This document shows, in pieces, positions 7,661-13,716 of a stretch of DNA of 13,716 nucleotides (positions are counted from its first letter, which is position 1; every line of letters begins with the position of its first letter). Source of the DNA: JBHEKP01 sp041859375 (lineage in GTDB: Bacteria > Hydrogenedentota > Hydrogenedentia > Hydrogenedentales > CAITNO01). The DNA lies in the NCBI GenBank assembly GCA_041859375.1, contig JBHEKP010000081.1:1-13716 (forward strand), in the 5' to 3' direction. The notes beneath the pieces are model-generated. The model made no database searches and had not been told where the DNA came from. It saw only the letters and a program-made list of their open reading frames with translations. Position numbers and translations under genes: made by a program.

Positions 7661-7665
7661 AAGGA
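7661..7665 (+). promoter_or_regulatory. Ribosome binding site deciding the pilin start
   Basis: AAGGA lies 7 nt before GTG 7673. The longer reading from TTG 7643 would put this site inside the coding sequence and add ten residues before the prepilin leader, so the GTG start is preferred. Confidence 0.65.
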
Positions 7666-7672
7666 TGCGGAT

Positions 7673-8626
7673 GTGGAGAAAAAAGGGTTCACACTCATTG
7701 AGCTTCTTGTGGTGATTGCCATCATCGGCATTCTGGCGGCGATTCTGCTGCCCGCGCTGGCGCGGGCGCGTGAGGCGGCGCGCCGCTCCAGTTGCCAAAA
7801 CAACCTCAAGCAGTTCGGCATAGTGTTCAAGATGTACGCGAACGAGGCGAATGGGGAGTTTCCTCCCTGCGCACCTTTCGGCAACGGGTTCATGAACGGC
7901 ATGGTCATCTTCAGCGCCCCCTCGGCGGAGGCGGTTTATCCCGAGTATGCCAGCGACCTGAACATCTCCAAATGCCCCTCCGACGCGGGGGTGGACGCCC
8001 AGGGCCAGTTCGTGGGAACGCGCCTGCCGGACAGCGGTGACTACGACTCGTGGGTGGCGGACGCGCGCGCGGCGGGCGACCGGGTTTCTGAGAACTACTT
8101 TCTGAGCGCGCAACTGGGCCGGTCCTACTACTACAAGGGCTATGTGGCAACCAAGTTGGAGGAACATTACGGCATGTGGGGCGCCATGGGCGCGGCCCCA
8201 CACACCTCCGCCGTGACGATCACGGGAATCGCCGCGCCCGTGCGGGTGAAGAATTTCACCGAAGATCTTTCCCTCACGGCGGGGCAGTGGCCGCCCATGG
8301 TGAACCAGGCCATCGCGCGGGGCACGGCGGACGGCGACACGGTGCTGCGGGTGCGCGAGGGGATCGAGCGCTTCCTCATCACCGACATCAACAACCCGGC
8401 GGCCTCCGACACGGCGCAGAGCGCCATCCCGGTGCAGTGGGACACCTTCGGCAACCCCTCGGACGGCGCGTCCACGGCGGGCATATCGGTGTTCAACCAC
8501 GTGCCGGGCGGCTGCAACGCGCTGTACATGGACGGGCACGTCGAGTTCATCAAGTTCAAGGAAAAATACCCCGTGCTGAATGACAAGGGAATCATGACGG
8601 AGAACGGTCACTTTGGCCTCTATTAA
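7673..8626 (+). CDS. Prepilin-like protein, DUF1559/H-X9-DG type
   Basis: The 317-residue protein (GTG start) has a type IV prepilin leader MEKKG|FTLIELLVVIAI, with peptidase cleavage after Gly5, Phe at +1 and Glu at +5 of the mature form. A single membrane helix follows, then LLPALARAREAARR and SSCQNNLKQFGI, as usual in pseudopilins of Planctomycetes-type bacteria. Near the end is the family's HPGGxNxLxxDG-like signature, FNHVPGGCNALYMDGHVEF. Spacing from His276 to Asp287-Gly288 is ten residues instead of nine. These proteins are probably membrane-anchored or assembled into filaments; their role is poorly known. The 3' end overlaps the next gene by 14 nt, tying it to an ABC importer cluster rather than to secretion genes. 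The family call is firm; the function is open. Confidence 0.85.
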   Translation: MEKKGFTLIELLVVIAIIGILAAILLPALARAREAARRSSCQNNLKQFGIVFKMYANEANGEFPPCAPFGNGFMNGMVIFSAPSAEAVYPEYASDLNISKCPSDAGVDAQGQFVGTRLPDSGDYDSWVADARAAGDRVSENYFLSAQLGRSYYYKGYVATKLEEHYGMWGAMGAAPHTSAVTITGIAAPVRVKNFTEDLSLTAGQWPPMVNQAIARGTADGDTVLRVREGIERFLITDINNPAASDTAQSAIPVQWDTFGNPSDGASTAGISVFNHVPGGCNALYMDGHVEFIKFKEKYPVLNDKGIMTENGHFGLY

Positions 8627-9470
8627 ACACGCCTTCATTGTTGTGCTGCTGGCGGGGATGCCGCTCCTTTGCGGGTGCGGCTCCCCGCCGGACGCATCAC
8701 CGGATGCGGGGCGGATTGGCGCGGGCAGCACCCACCTGCGCAACATCGCGGGCGATGTCACGGGCGGCGGCGCGCCGCTTTTCGTCTTTGTGCCCGCCGC
8801 CGCCTGTCCCAGCCATTACGATGTGAAGCCCGGCGATCTTCGGGAAATGTCCCGCTGCTCCGTGCTCCTGATTCACCCCTGGCAGACGGCCATGGCGAAC
8901 ATGAAGCGCGCCGTGGCGGCGGCGGGGGTGGGGGACACAATTCCCGTGGCGGTGGAGGGCAACTGGATGGTGCCGGAGAACCAGGCGCGGGCACTGGAGG
9001 AGACTGCGCGGCTGCTGGGGCAGCTGCACCCGGAGAAGACGGCGGAATACGCGGCGCGGGCGCGGGTCCGGGCGGAGGCGGTGCGGAGGCATGGCGCGGA
9101 GGCGCGGCAAAAGATGGAGGCGGCGGGCGTTGCGGGCGCGCCGGTGCTCGCGGAAATGATGCAGGCGGAATTTCTCGAATGGGCGGGGTTGCGTGTGGTG
9201 GAAAAATTCGGACGGCCCGAGGGGCTTTCCGCCGCCGACATGACCCGCCTGATGGACGGGGGACGCGCCGCCGGGGTGAAACTGGTGGCGGACAACCTGC
9301 AAAGCGGCGACACCGGCGCGGGAGAGGCGCTTGCCGGTGATTTGGGCGTGCCCCATGTGGTATTGTCCAATTTCCCGGGGGGATTTGAGGGGACGGAATC
9401 CTGGGAGGACAACCTGGACAACAACCTCCGCCTGCTGCTGCGGGCGCTGGGCAAGGAGCCGGCACAGTGA
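8613..9470 (+). CDS. ZnuA/TroA-like substrate-binding lipoprotein, divergent
   Basis: The 285-residue product has a signal peptide ending in a lipobox (L19-C-G-C22), so it should be tethered to a membrane. Residues 67-91 (SHYDVKPGDLREMSRCSVLLIH) align with the ZnuA segment containing the first metal-ligand His. VPENQARALEETARLL corresponds to the helix after the usual DPHxWxdP motif, but here that motif reads EGNWMVP (115-121), without His. The third His region reads EMMQAEFLEWAGL, again without His. The metal site is thus incomplete, with only H68 clearly retained. The TTG start at 8613 overlaps the pilin gene by 14 nt, with GGAG at 8599-8602. Later GTG (8643) and ATG (8658) codons would remove the positive end of the signal peptide. 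The gene ends in a GTGA overlap with the ATPase gene. The fold and role are probable; the ligand is uncertain. Confidence 0.75.
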   Translation: MASIKHAFIVVLLAGMPLLCGCGSPPDASPDAGRIGAGSTHLRNIAGDVTGGGAPLFVFVPAAACPSHYDVKPGDLREMSRCSVLLIHPWQTAMANMKRAVAAAGVGDTIPVAVEGNWMVPENQARALEETARLLGQLHPEKTAEYAARARVRAEAVRRHGAEARQKMEAAGVAGAPVLAEMMQAEFLEWAGLRVVEKFGRPEGLSAADMTRLMDGGRAAGVKLVADNLQSGDTGAGEALAGDLGVPHVVLSNFPGGFEGTESWEDNLDNNLRLLLRALGKEPAQ

Positions 9471-10234
9471 CGGGTTCCGTGGTGGAACTGGGGCATGCGG
9501 TGGTGCGCCGCCAGGGCGCGGCCGCCCTGGACGATGTGTGCCTCAGCCTCGCCCCCGGCGAGTGCGTCGGTGTCATCGGCCCCAACGGCGCGGGCAAGAC
9601 CACCCTGCTCCAGGCCGTCAACGGGATGGCACCCCTTGCCTCCGGCACGGTGAGCGTCCTGGGCGGCGATCCCCATCACTCCCGGGAAGGCCACCGGCTG
9701 CGGGCGCGCATCGGCTATGTGGCCCAGGCGCAGGAGGCGGATCCGCGCATGCCCATGACCGTTTACGAGTCAGTGGCGGCGGGCCGCCTTGGCCGCCTCG
9801 GCTGGTTTGGCCGGATGGGCCGCGCCGACCATGACATTGTGCGCGGCGCGCTGGAATGGGCCGGGCTCGCCCGTCTCGCGGACAGGCCGCTGGGACGGCT
9901 GTCGGGAGGTGAACTGCAGCGCACGGCCATTGCCCGCGCGCTGGCGCAGGAGCCGGAACTGCTGCTGCTGGACGAGCCCACCGCCTCCATTGACCCCGCC
10001 GCCGAAAGGGAACTCCTCCGCCTGCTGGACGAACTCCCGAAACGCACGGGCGCGGCCATGATCTATGTAACCCACGACCTTGCGACGCTGCCGGAATGCT
10101 GCGCGCGGCTGGTGCTGATGCGGCGGGGACGCGTGTGGCGAAGCGGTCCGCGCGCGGCGATGCTGGATCATGGGCTGCTCCAAGAGCTTTACGGCGGGCG
10201 CGCCCCTTCGGTTTCCGCCTTCGCCGCGGTATAA
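9467..10234 (+). CDS. Metal-type ABC transporter ATP-binding protein (ZnuC/MntB-like)
   Basis: This 255-residue ATPase is complete: Walker A GPNGAGKT (38-45), signature LSGGELQR (145-152), Walker B LLLLDEP (165-171), D-loop SIDP and H-loop His203 in YVTHD. Sequence and neighbours place it with the ZnuC/MntB/TroB family that powers ABC-3 permeases. A cytoplasmic dimer would drive import through the permease encoded next. Translation starts at GTG 9467, overlapping the TGA of the binding-protein gene by 4 nt, with AAGGAG (9453-9458) 8 nt upstream. The ZnuC-like family is well supported; the imported substrate is not, because the partner binding protein is atypical. Confidence 0.9.
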   Translation: MTGSVVELGHAVVRRQGAAALDDVCLSLAPGECVGVIGPNGAGKTTLLQAVNGMAPLASGTVSVLGGDPHHSREGHRLRARIGYVAQAQEADPRMPMTVYESVAAGRLGRLGWFGRMGRADHDIVRGALEWAGLARLADRPLGRLSGGELQRTAIARALAQEPELLLLDEPTASIDPAAERELLRLLDELPKRTGAAMIYVTHDLATLPECCARLVLMRRGRVWRSGPRAAMLDHGLLQELYGGRAPSVSAFAAV

Positions 10235-10278
10235 TAGCCCGCATTCCGATTCACCGCGCCCAACTTGGAACAACAGGC

Positions 10279-11124
10279 ATGGAACTGGGAGACTTCACCG
10301 CATATCCGACCCTGGCCCGCGCCGTGATGGCGGGCCTGCTGGCGGGATCCGGCTGCGCGGTGGCGGGGGTGTTCGTGGTCACCATGCGCCTCTCCTTCCT
10401 GGGGGTCTGCATCGCCCATGCCGCCTTCGCGGGGGCGCTGGCGGCGCTTTATGCCGGGTTGCCGCCCATGGCCGGGGCGATGCTTTTCAGCGTGGCCGCC
10501 GCCGCGCTGGTGGGTCCGCTGGCCGACCGGGGCGAACTCAGCCCGGACACGTCCATCGGCATCCTCTTCTCCTTTCTGGTGGGCCTCGCCTTTCTGCTGC
10601 TCGGCCTCATGCCCGGCAGCCGCACCGAGGCGCTGGCGCTGTTCTGGGGCAGCATACTCACCGTCAACAACGGCGACCTGATTTCCCTGGCGGTGGTGAC
10701 GGCTTCCGTGCTGGCGCTCACGCTGCTTTTCCAGCGGCGCATCCACGCCGTGGTCTGCCACCGACACACGGCCCTCGCCGTGGGCATCCCCGCCACCGTG
10801 GTTTACTACGGCATGCTTGTCTCGCTCGGCGCGGTCATGGCCGTGTCCCTGCCCGCCGTGGGCGGGTTGCTCATCTACAGCCTTGTGGTGAACCCGGCGG
10901 CGGCGGCGCTGCAACTCACCCACCGGTTCAGGGTGCTCCTCGTGTTGTCCGCGTTCTTCGGGGTGCTTTCCTGCTGGGCGGGGCTGGCCGCAAGCTGGCT
11001 CTGGAACCTGCCCGCCGGGGCGTCCATCGTCATCGCCTCCACCATCGTCTTCGGGCTTTGCGCCCTGGCATCGCCAAAAAGAAGGGACAAGTCATGCACA
11101 GCGTCGGCGCCCGCACGGGGCTGA
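10279..11124 (+). CDS. ABC-3 family metal transporter permease (ZnuB-like)
   Basis: The 281-residue integral membrane protein begins MELGDFTAYPTLARAVMAGL, the usual ZnuB-type N-terminus, and shows about eight hydrophobic segments. The stretches LSFLGVCIAHAAFAGALA (near residue 35) and LPAVGGLLIYSLVVNPAAAAL (near residue 195) correspond to conserved ABC-3 (PF00950) segments. It should form the inner-membrane channel with the preceding ATPase. The frame is open further upstream, but ATG 10279 is chosen because it matches the family start; GGAA at 10267-10270 is a modest ribosome site. It lies 44 nt after the ATPase gene, the largest gap in the cluster, and its end overlaps the methyltransferase gene by 31 nt. 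The C-terminal tail (SPKRRDKSCTASAPARG) is polar and probably cytoplasmic. Confidence 0.88.
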   Translation: MELGDFTAYPTLARAVMAGLLAGSGCAVAGVFVVTMRLSFLGVCIAHAAFAGALAALYAGLPPMAGAMLFSVAAAALVGPLADRGELSPDTSIGILFSFLVGLAFLLLGLMPGSRTEALALFWGSILTVNNGDLISLAVVTASVLALTLLFQRRIHAVVCHRHTALAVGIPATVVYYGMLVSLGAVMAVSLPAVGGLLIYSLVVNPAAAALQLTHRFRVLLVLSAFFGVLSCWAGLAASWLWNLPAGASIVIASTIVFGLCALASPKRRDKSCTASAPARG

Positions 11125-11717
11125 AACGGATAGAACAGTTTTTCGACGGCCACGCGCCGTCCTGGGACGCCATGACCGGACCGGGCCACGGCGCGCGGTT
11201 GATGGCCCTTTTGTCCGCGCTGCCCTGGCGGCGCGGCGGACGCTGGCTCGACGTGGGCTGCGGCACCGGCGTGATGTGGCCCGTCATCCGCGCCCACGCG
11301 GGGGGGGATGCCCGCATCGCCGCTGTTGAGCTGTCGGGGCAGATGCTGCGCCATGTGCCCGAAGCCCGGCGGGGCATGGCCCTTGCGGTTCATGCCGACG
11401 CGCTCACCCCGCCCTTCCGTGACGGGAGCTTCGACGGGGTGCTCTGCAACAGTTGTTTCCCCCATTTTGAGGACCAGCCCCGCGCCATGGCGGTGATGGC
11501 GCGGCTTGCCGCGCCGGGGGGCATGGTGGCGGTGTGCCACAGCGAATGCCGCGCCGCCATCAACGAGCGCCACCACAGGGTGGGGGGTGTCGTGGGCGGC
11601 CACGATCTGCCGGATTTGCCGGAAATGGGCGTGCTCATGGCGGCGGCGGGGCTGGTGGTGACGCGGCTTTCCGACGGCCCGGAGGGCTATCTGGCGGTGG
11701 GGATGCGGCCCGAATGA
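11094..11717 (+). CDS. Class I SAM-dependent methyltransferase
   Basis: The 207-residue enzyme has the Rossmann-fold methyltransferase motif I WLDVGCGTG (51-59), an acidic residue ending strand 2 (AAVELSGQM), motif II around HADALTPPF and the strand 4 region SFDGVLCNSCFPHFED. The N-terminal FFDGHAPSWDAM resembles UbiE/COQ5-type and Methyltransf_11 proteins. The C-terminal part has a His-rich stretch, INERHHRVGGVVGGHDLP (156-173). It lies in the metal-type ABC cluster, overlapping the permease by 31 nt and the RDD gene by 4 nt (ATGA), with AAGGGA (11082-11087) 6 nt before ATG. That placement suggests it acts on an imported compound or a transport-related small molecule, but the substrate is unknown. 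The fold is certain; the link to transport is inference. Confidence 0.85.
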   Translation: MHSVGARTGLKRIEQFFDGHAPSWDAMTGPGHGARLMALLSALPWRRGGRWLDVGCGTGVMWPVIRAHAGGDARIAAVELSGQMLRHVPEARRGMALAVHADALTPPFRDGSFDGVLCNSCFPHFEDQPRAMAVMARLAAPGGMVAVCHSECRAAINERHHRVGGVVGGHDLPDLPEMGVLMAAAGLVVTRLSDGPEGYLAVGMRPE

Positions 11718-12310
11718 CCGAGAACACTCCCCGCATGGCCCCCGCCGCCCCCGGAAACCGGCTGGGCGCGAAACTGGCGGATCAGGCTGTGTACATCCTT
11801 GCGCGGGCCTGCTGTTACACGCTGCTGGTGTCCGTGCTGGATGTGGCACCCTCCGCGAAATGGCTCACACCACTGGTCTGGGCCTGCGGCTGGACCTTTC
11901 ACCTCGCCTATGACACCTATTTTGTTTCCCGATTTGGGGCCACGCCGGGGAAGATGCTTTTGTGCATGCGCGTGGCAACGGCGGACGGATCAAGGCCTGG
12001 CTGGCGCAGGGCGCTGTGCCGAAGCCTGGCGGAATGGCTCAGCAAAATCACCCTCGGCGCGGGCTACGCCATGGCCCTCTTTGATCCCCAACGGCGCACC
12101 CTGCACGACAGACTCTGCGGGACCGTGGTGGTTACTGCGGACAAAGAAAAACAGGAGGAACAGGACAAGATTCCCGTTCCTCCCGTTGATTCTGCCGGGG
12201 GGGGATTAGTAGGACTGGGCGGCGATGACCCGGTTTTTGCACAGTTTGCCGGTGAGCATGCAGGGGCCCTCCTCCTCCGGCGCGTCAAAGGGGATGCATC
12301 GCACGGTTGA
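11714..12310 (+). CDS. RDD family membrane protein
   Basis: The 198-residue protein shows the RDD (PF06271) pattern: Arg16 and Asp23 at the start of helix 1 (RLGAKLADQAVYIL), a second hydrophobic segment (LTPLVWACGWTFHLAYDTYF), the conserved GATPGKMLLCMRV and the closing LFDPQRRTLHDRLCGTVVV (about 121-140). RDD proteins are small inner-membrane proteins of mostly unknown function; some act in ion exchange. ATG 11714 overlaps the methyltransferase stop by 4 nt. The family region ends near residue 140. The tail is unlike RDD proteins and runs 105 nt into proS on the other strand. It crosses a run of eight G at 12197-12204. With one G fewer the frame would stop at TAG 12207-12209, so the annotated end is doubtful. 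Confidence 0.75.
   Translation: MTENTPRMAPAAPGNRLGAKLADQAVYILARACCYTLLVSVLDVAPSAKWLTPLVWACGWTFHLAYDTYFVSRFGATPGKMLLCMRVATADGSRPGWRRALCRSLAEWLSKITLGAGYAMALFDPQRRTLHDRLCGTVVVTADKEKQEEQDKIPVPPVDSAGGGLVGLGGDDPVFAQFAGEHAGALLLRRVKGDASHG
12141..12183 (-). terminator. Intrinsic terminator of proS
   Basis: On the minus strand GGAGGAAC (12183-12176) pairs perfectly with GTTCCTCC (12161-12154). The stem extends by two more pairs after one mismatch. It is followed directly by the T-rich run TGTTTTTCTTTGT. It begins about 22 nt after the proS stop codon and lies inside the 3' part of the RDD gene. On the plus strand the following bases are not T-rich, so it should act mainly on proS transcripts. Confidence 0.75.
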
Positions 12311-13633
12311 CCGCGTCTCCTCCTGCAGCCGCGCCTCGACTTCGGGGTTGGACACGTCCAGGAAGACCCGGAAGAAGCCGCCCCCGTCGATGCGCTGCTT
12401 GTACTCCCCGTAGCTGTCCACGGCGGCGGTGTTGTCCGCCATCCGCTGTTTGGCCTTTTCAAAAAGGTTTGCCTGGATGTCGTCCAGCAGCTTCACCAGA
12501 TTCTCCCGGAGCCCGTCGTTGGACATGGGGATTTTCTCGCCCGTGTCGCGGCGCACCACCACCACGCTGTTGCTCTGCACGTCCCGGGGGCCGATTTCGA
12601 TGCGCACGGGGATGCCCTTCAGCTCCCATTCGTTGAACTTGTATCCGGGCTTGTACTGGTCGCGGTCGTCAATCTTGAAGAAGAGGGGATCCCAGTCCGC
12701 AGTGATTTCGCGGGCCCTGCCCACCACCGTCGCCATCTCCTCGTCGCTGCGCCAGATGGGCACGAAGACCACCGGCACCGGCGCGAGCCGCGGCGGAATC
12801 ACCAGTCCGTTGTCGTCGCTGTGGGTCATGATCATGCCGCCGATGAGCCGCGTGGAAACGCCCCAGCTTGAGGCGTACACGTATTTCAGCTCCTTGTCGC
12901 GGTCCTGGAACTTCACGTCGAAGGCCTTGGCGAAGTTCTGCCCGAGGTGGTGCGAGGTGCCCGCCTGCAGCGCCTTGCCGTCCTGCATCATCGCCTCGAT
13001 GCAGTAGGTGTGGTCCGCGCCCGCGAACTTTTCCTTGTCCGTCTTGCGCCCCACCACCACCGGCATGGCGAGGTAGTCCTCCGCGAAGCGGCGGTACACG
13101 TTCACCATCTTCACCGTCTCCTCCTCGGCCTCCTCAAAAGTGGCGTGGGCCGTGTGGCCCTCCTGCCAGAGGAATTCGCAGGTGCGCAGGAACAGGCGCG
13201 TGCGCATCTCCCAGCGGCACACGTTCGCCCACTGGTTGATCAGGATGGGCAGGTCGCGGTAGGAGCTGATCCAGTTCTTGTAGGTGGACCAGATGATCGT
13301 CTCCGAAGTGGGACGGATGGCCAGCGGCTCCTCAAGTTTCTTGCCGCCGCCGTGGGTGACCATGGCGCATTCGGGCGCGAAGCCCTCCACATGCTCCGCC
13401 TCCTTTTTCAGGAAGCTCTCCGGGATGAACATGGGGAAATAGGCGTTCACGTGGCCCGTTTCCTTGAACATCCGGTCCAGGTTCTGCTGAATCTTCTCCC
13501 AAATGCCGTAACCGGTGGGACGGATGACCATGCACCCCTTCACCGGCGAATATTCCGCCATTTCCGCCTTCAGCACAACGTCAATGTACCACTGCGAGTA
13601 GTCTTCCGCCCGCGGGGTGATGCCTTTTGCCAT
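12206..13633 (-). CDS. proS: Prolyl-tRNA synthetase, archaeal/eukaryotic type
   Basis: The 475-residue class II synthetase charges tRNA-Pro with proline. It has RPTSE (107-111), motif 2 RTCEFLWQEGHTAHA (150-164) and motif 3 with Arg262 in GVSTR, followed by GLVIPPRLAPVPVV, an anticodon-binding domain from about 285, and the type-specific C-terminal domain ending in Tyr475. There is no bacterial-type editing insertion between motifs 2 and 3. In the C-terminal zinc domain the first Cys pair is missing, and only Cys446 (RCIPF), Cys458 and Cys465 remain, so zinc binding is doubtful. ATG 13633 is preceded by AAAGGA (13643-13648) with 9-nt spacing. The longer TTG start at 13642 would abut this site and is rejected. 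It converges on the RDD gene with a 105-nt overlap as annotated. Confidence 0.95.
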   Translation of the reverse strand: MAKGITPRAEDYSQWYIDVVLKAEMAEYSPVKGCMVIRPTGYGIWEKIQQNLDRMFKETGHVNAYFPMFIPESFLKKEAEHVEGFAPECAMVTHGGGKKLEEPLAIRPTSETIIWSTYKNWISSYRDLPILINQWANVCRWEMRTRLFLRTCEFLWQEGHTAHATFEEAEEETVKMVNVYRRFAEDYLAMPVVVGRKTDKEKFAGADHTYCIEAMMQDGKALQAGTSHHLGQNFAKAFDVKFQDRDKELKYVYASSWGVSTRLIGGMIMTHSDDNGLVIPPRLAPVPVVFVPIWRSDEEMATVVGRAREITADWDPLFFKIDDRDQYKPGYKFNEWELKGIPVRIEIGPRDVQSNSVVVVRRDTGEKIPMSNDGLRENLVKLLDDIQANLFEKAKQRMADNTAAVDSYGEYKQRIDGGGFFRVFLDVSNPEVEARLQEETRSTVRCIPFDAPEEEGPCMLTGKLCKNRVIAAQSY

Positions 13634-13642
13634 GGGGGACAA

Positions 13643-13648
13643 TCCTTT
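13643..13648 (-). promoter_or_regulatory. Ribosome binding site deciding the proS start
   Basis: AAAGGA on the minus strand lies 9 nt before ATG 13633. It directly abuts the in-frame TTG at 13642, which leaves no room for initiation there. Confidence 0.65.
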
Positions 13649-13672
13649 CCCGAAATACTCCGTTGAAACCCG

Positions 13673-13692
13673 CCCCGCAACATTTTGCGGGG
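13673..13692. other. Perfect stem-loop upstream of proS
   Basis: CCCCGCAA and TTGCGGGG form a perfect 8-bp stem with a 4-nt loop, 40 nt upstream of the proS ATG. No T-run follows on the minus strand (CGGGTTTC). On the plus strand only TTTGGG follows. It may be a leader hairpin of proS or a weak terminator of a gene beyond the window edge; I cannot tell which. Confidence 0.4.
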
Positions 13693-13716
13693 TTTGGGCA
13701 CTGCCGTGACAGGGCC

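Noticed and set aside
7643..7672. TTG 7643 as the prepilin start
   Set aside because: GTG 7673 has AAGGA at 7 nt and gives a canonical short prepilin leader MEKKG; the longer version would place that ribosome site inside the gene.
1..13716. CRISPR array, tRNA, rRNA, insertion sequence or phage genes
   Set aside because: No spaced repeat array, cloverleaf, rRNA segment, transposase or integrase motif was seen on either strand.

Overview
The window is GC-rich bacterial chromosomal DNA, apparently about two-thirds G+C (estimated by eye), and densely packed with genes. The gene types suggest a Gram-negative relative of the PVC superphylum or Hydrogenedentota: a prepilin-like protein of the H-X9-DG/DUF1559 type, an alginate-export-type outer-membrane barrel, an archaeal/eukaryotic-type prolyl-tRNA synthetase and secreted TPR-CHAT proteins. 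This assignment is inference. I see no rRNA, tRNA, CRISPR array, insertion sequence or phage gene.

Layout. (1) 59-3125, plus strand: a large TPR-CHAT predicted lipoprotein whose CHAT catalytic His and Cys are replaced, followed 10 nt later by a small GGQ-only release-factor-like protein. (2) 3132-5747, minus strand: a Hel308/Ski2-like DNA helicase with an OmpR/PhoB-type winged helix fused to its C-terminus. Its promoter (TTGACT, 17-nt spacer, TATAAT) has a 20-bp palindrome filling the spacer. That palindrome resembles both a LexA (SOS) box and an ARG box. (3) 5884-7449, minus strand: an outer-membrane beta-barrel protein of the alginate-export family. (4) 7450-7672: an AT-rich divergent regulatory region with three hexamer repeats at 11-bp spacing (TTAACA-like). 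(5) 7673-12310, plus strand: a tight six-gene cluster of prepilin-like protein, ZnuA-like lipoprotein, ABC ATPase, ABC-3 permease, SAM methyltransferase and RDD membrane protein, most with overlapping ends. (6) 12206-13633, minus strand: proS, converging on and overlapping the RDD gene. Its intrinsic terminator lies inside the RDD coding sequence.

How the genes may work together. The divergent barrel and the six-gene cluster together provide an outer-membrane channel, a pilin-like envelope protein, a binding lipoprotein, an inner-membrane importer, a cytoplasmic methyltransferase and a small membrane protein. I infer an uptake system, possibly for a metal or metal complex. The binding protein lacks two of the three His positions expected of zinc-binding ZnuA, so the substrate may not be a bare Zn2+ or Mn2+ ion. 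The helicase and its promoter look like a separate, regulated DNA-repair unit. The most interesting items are the helicase-winged helix fusion with its operator-in-spacer promoter, the envelope uptake locus with its direct-repeat control region, and the catalytically dead secreted CHAT protein.
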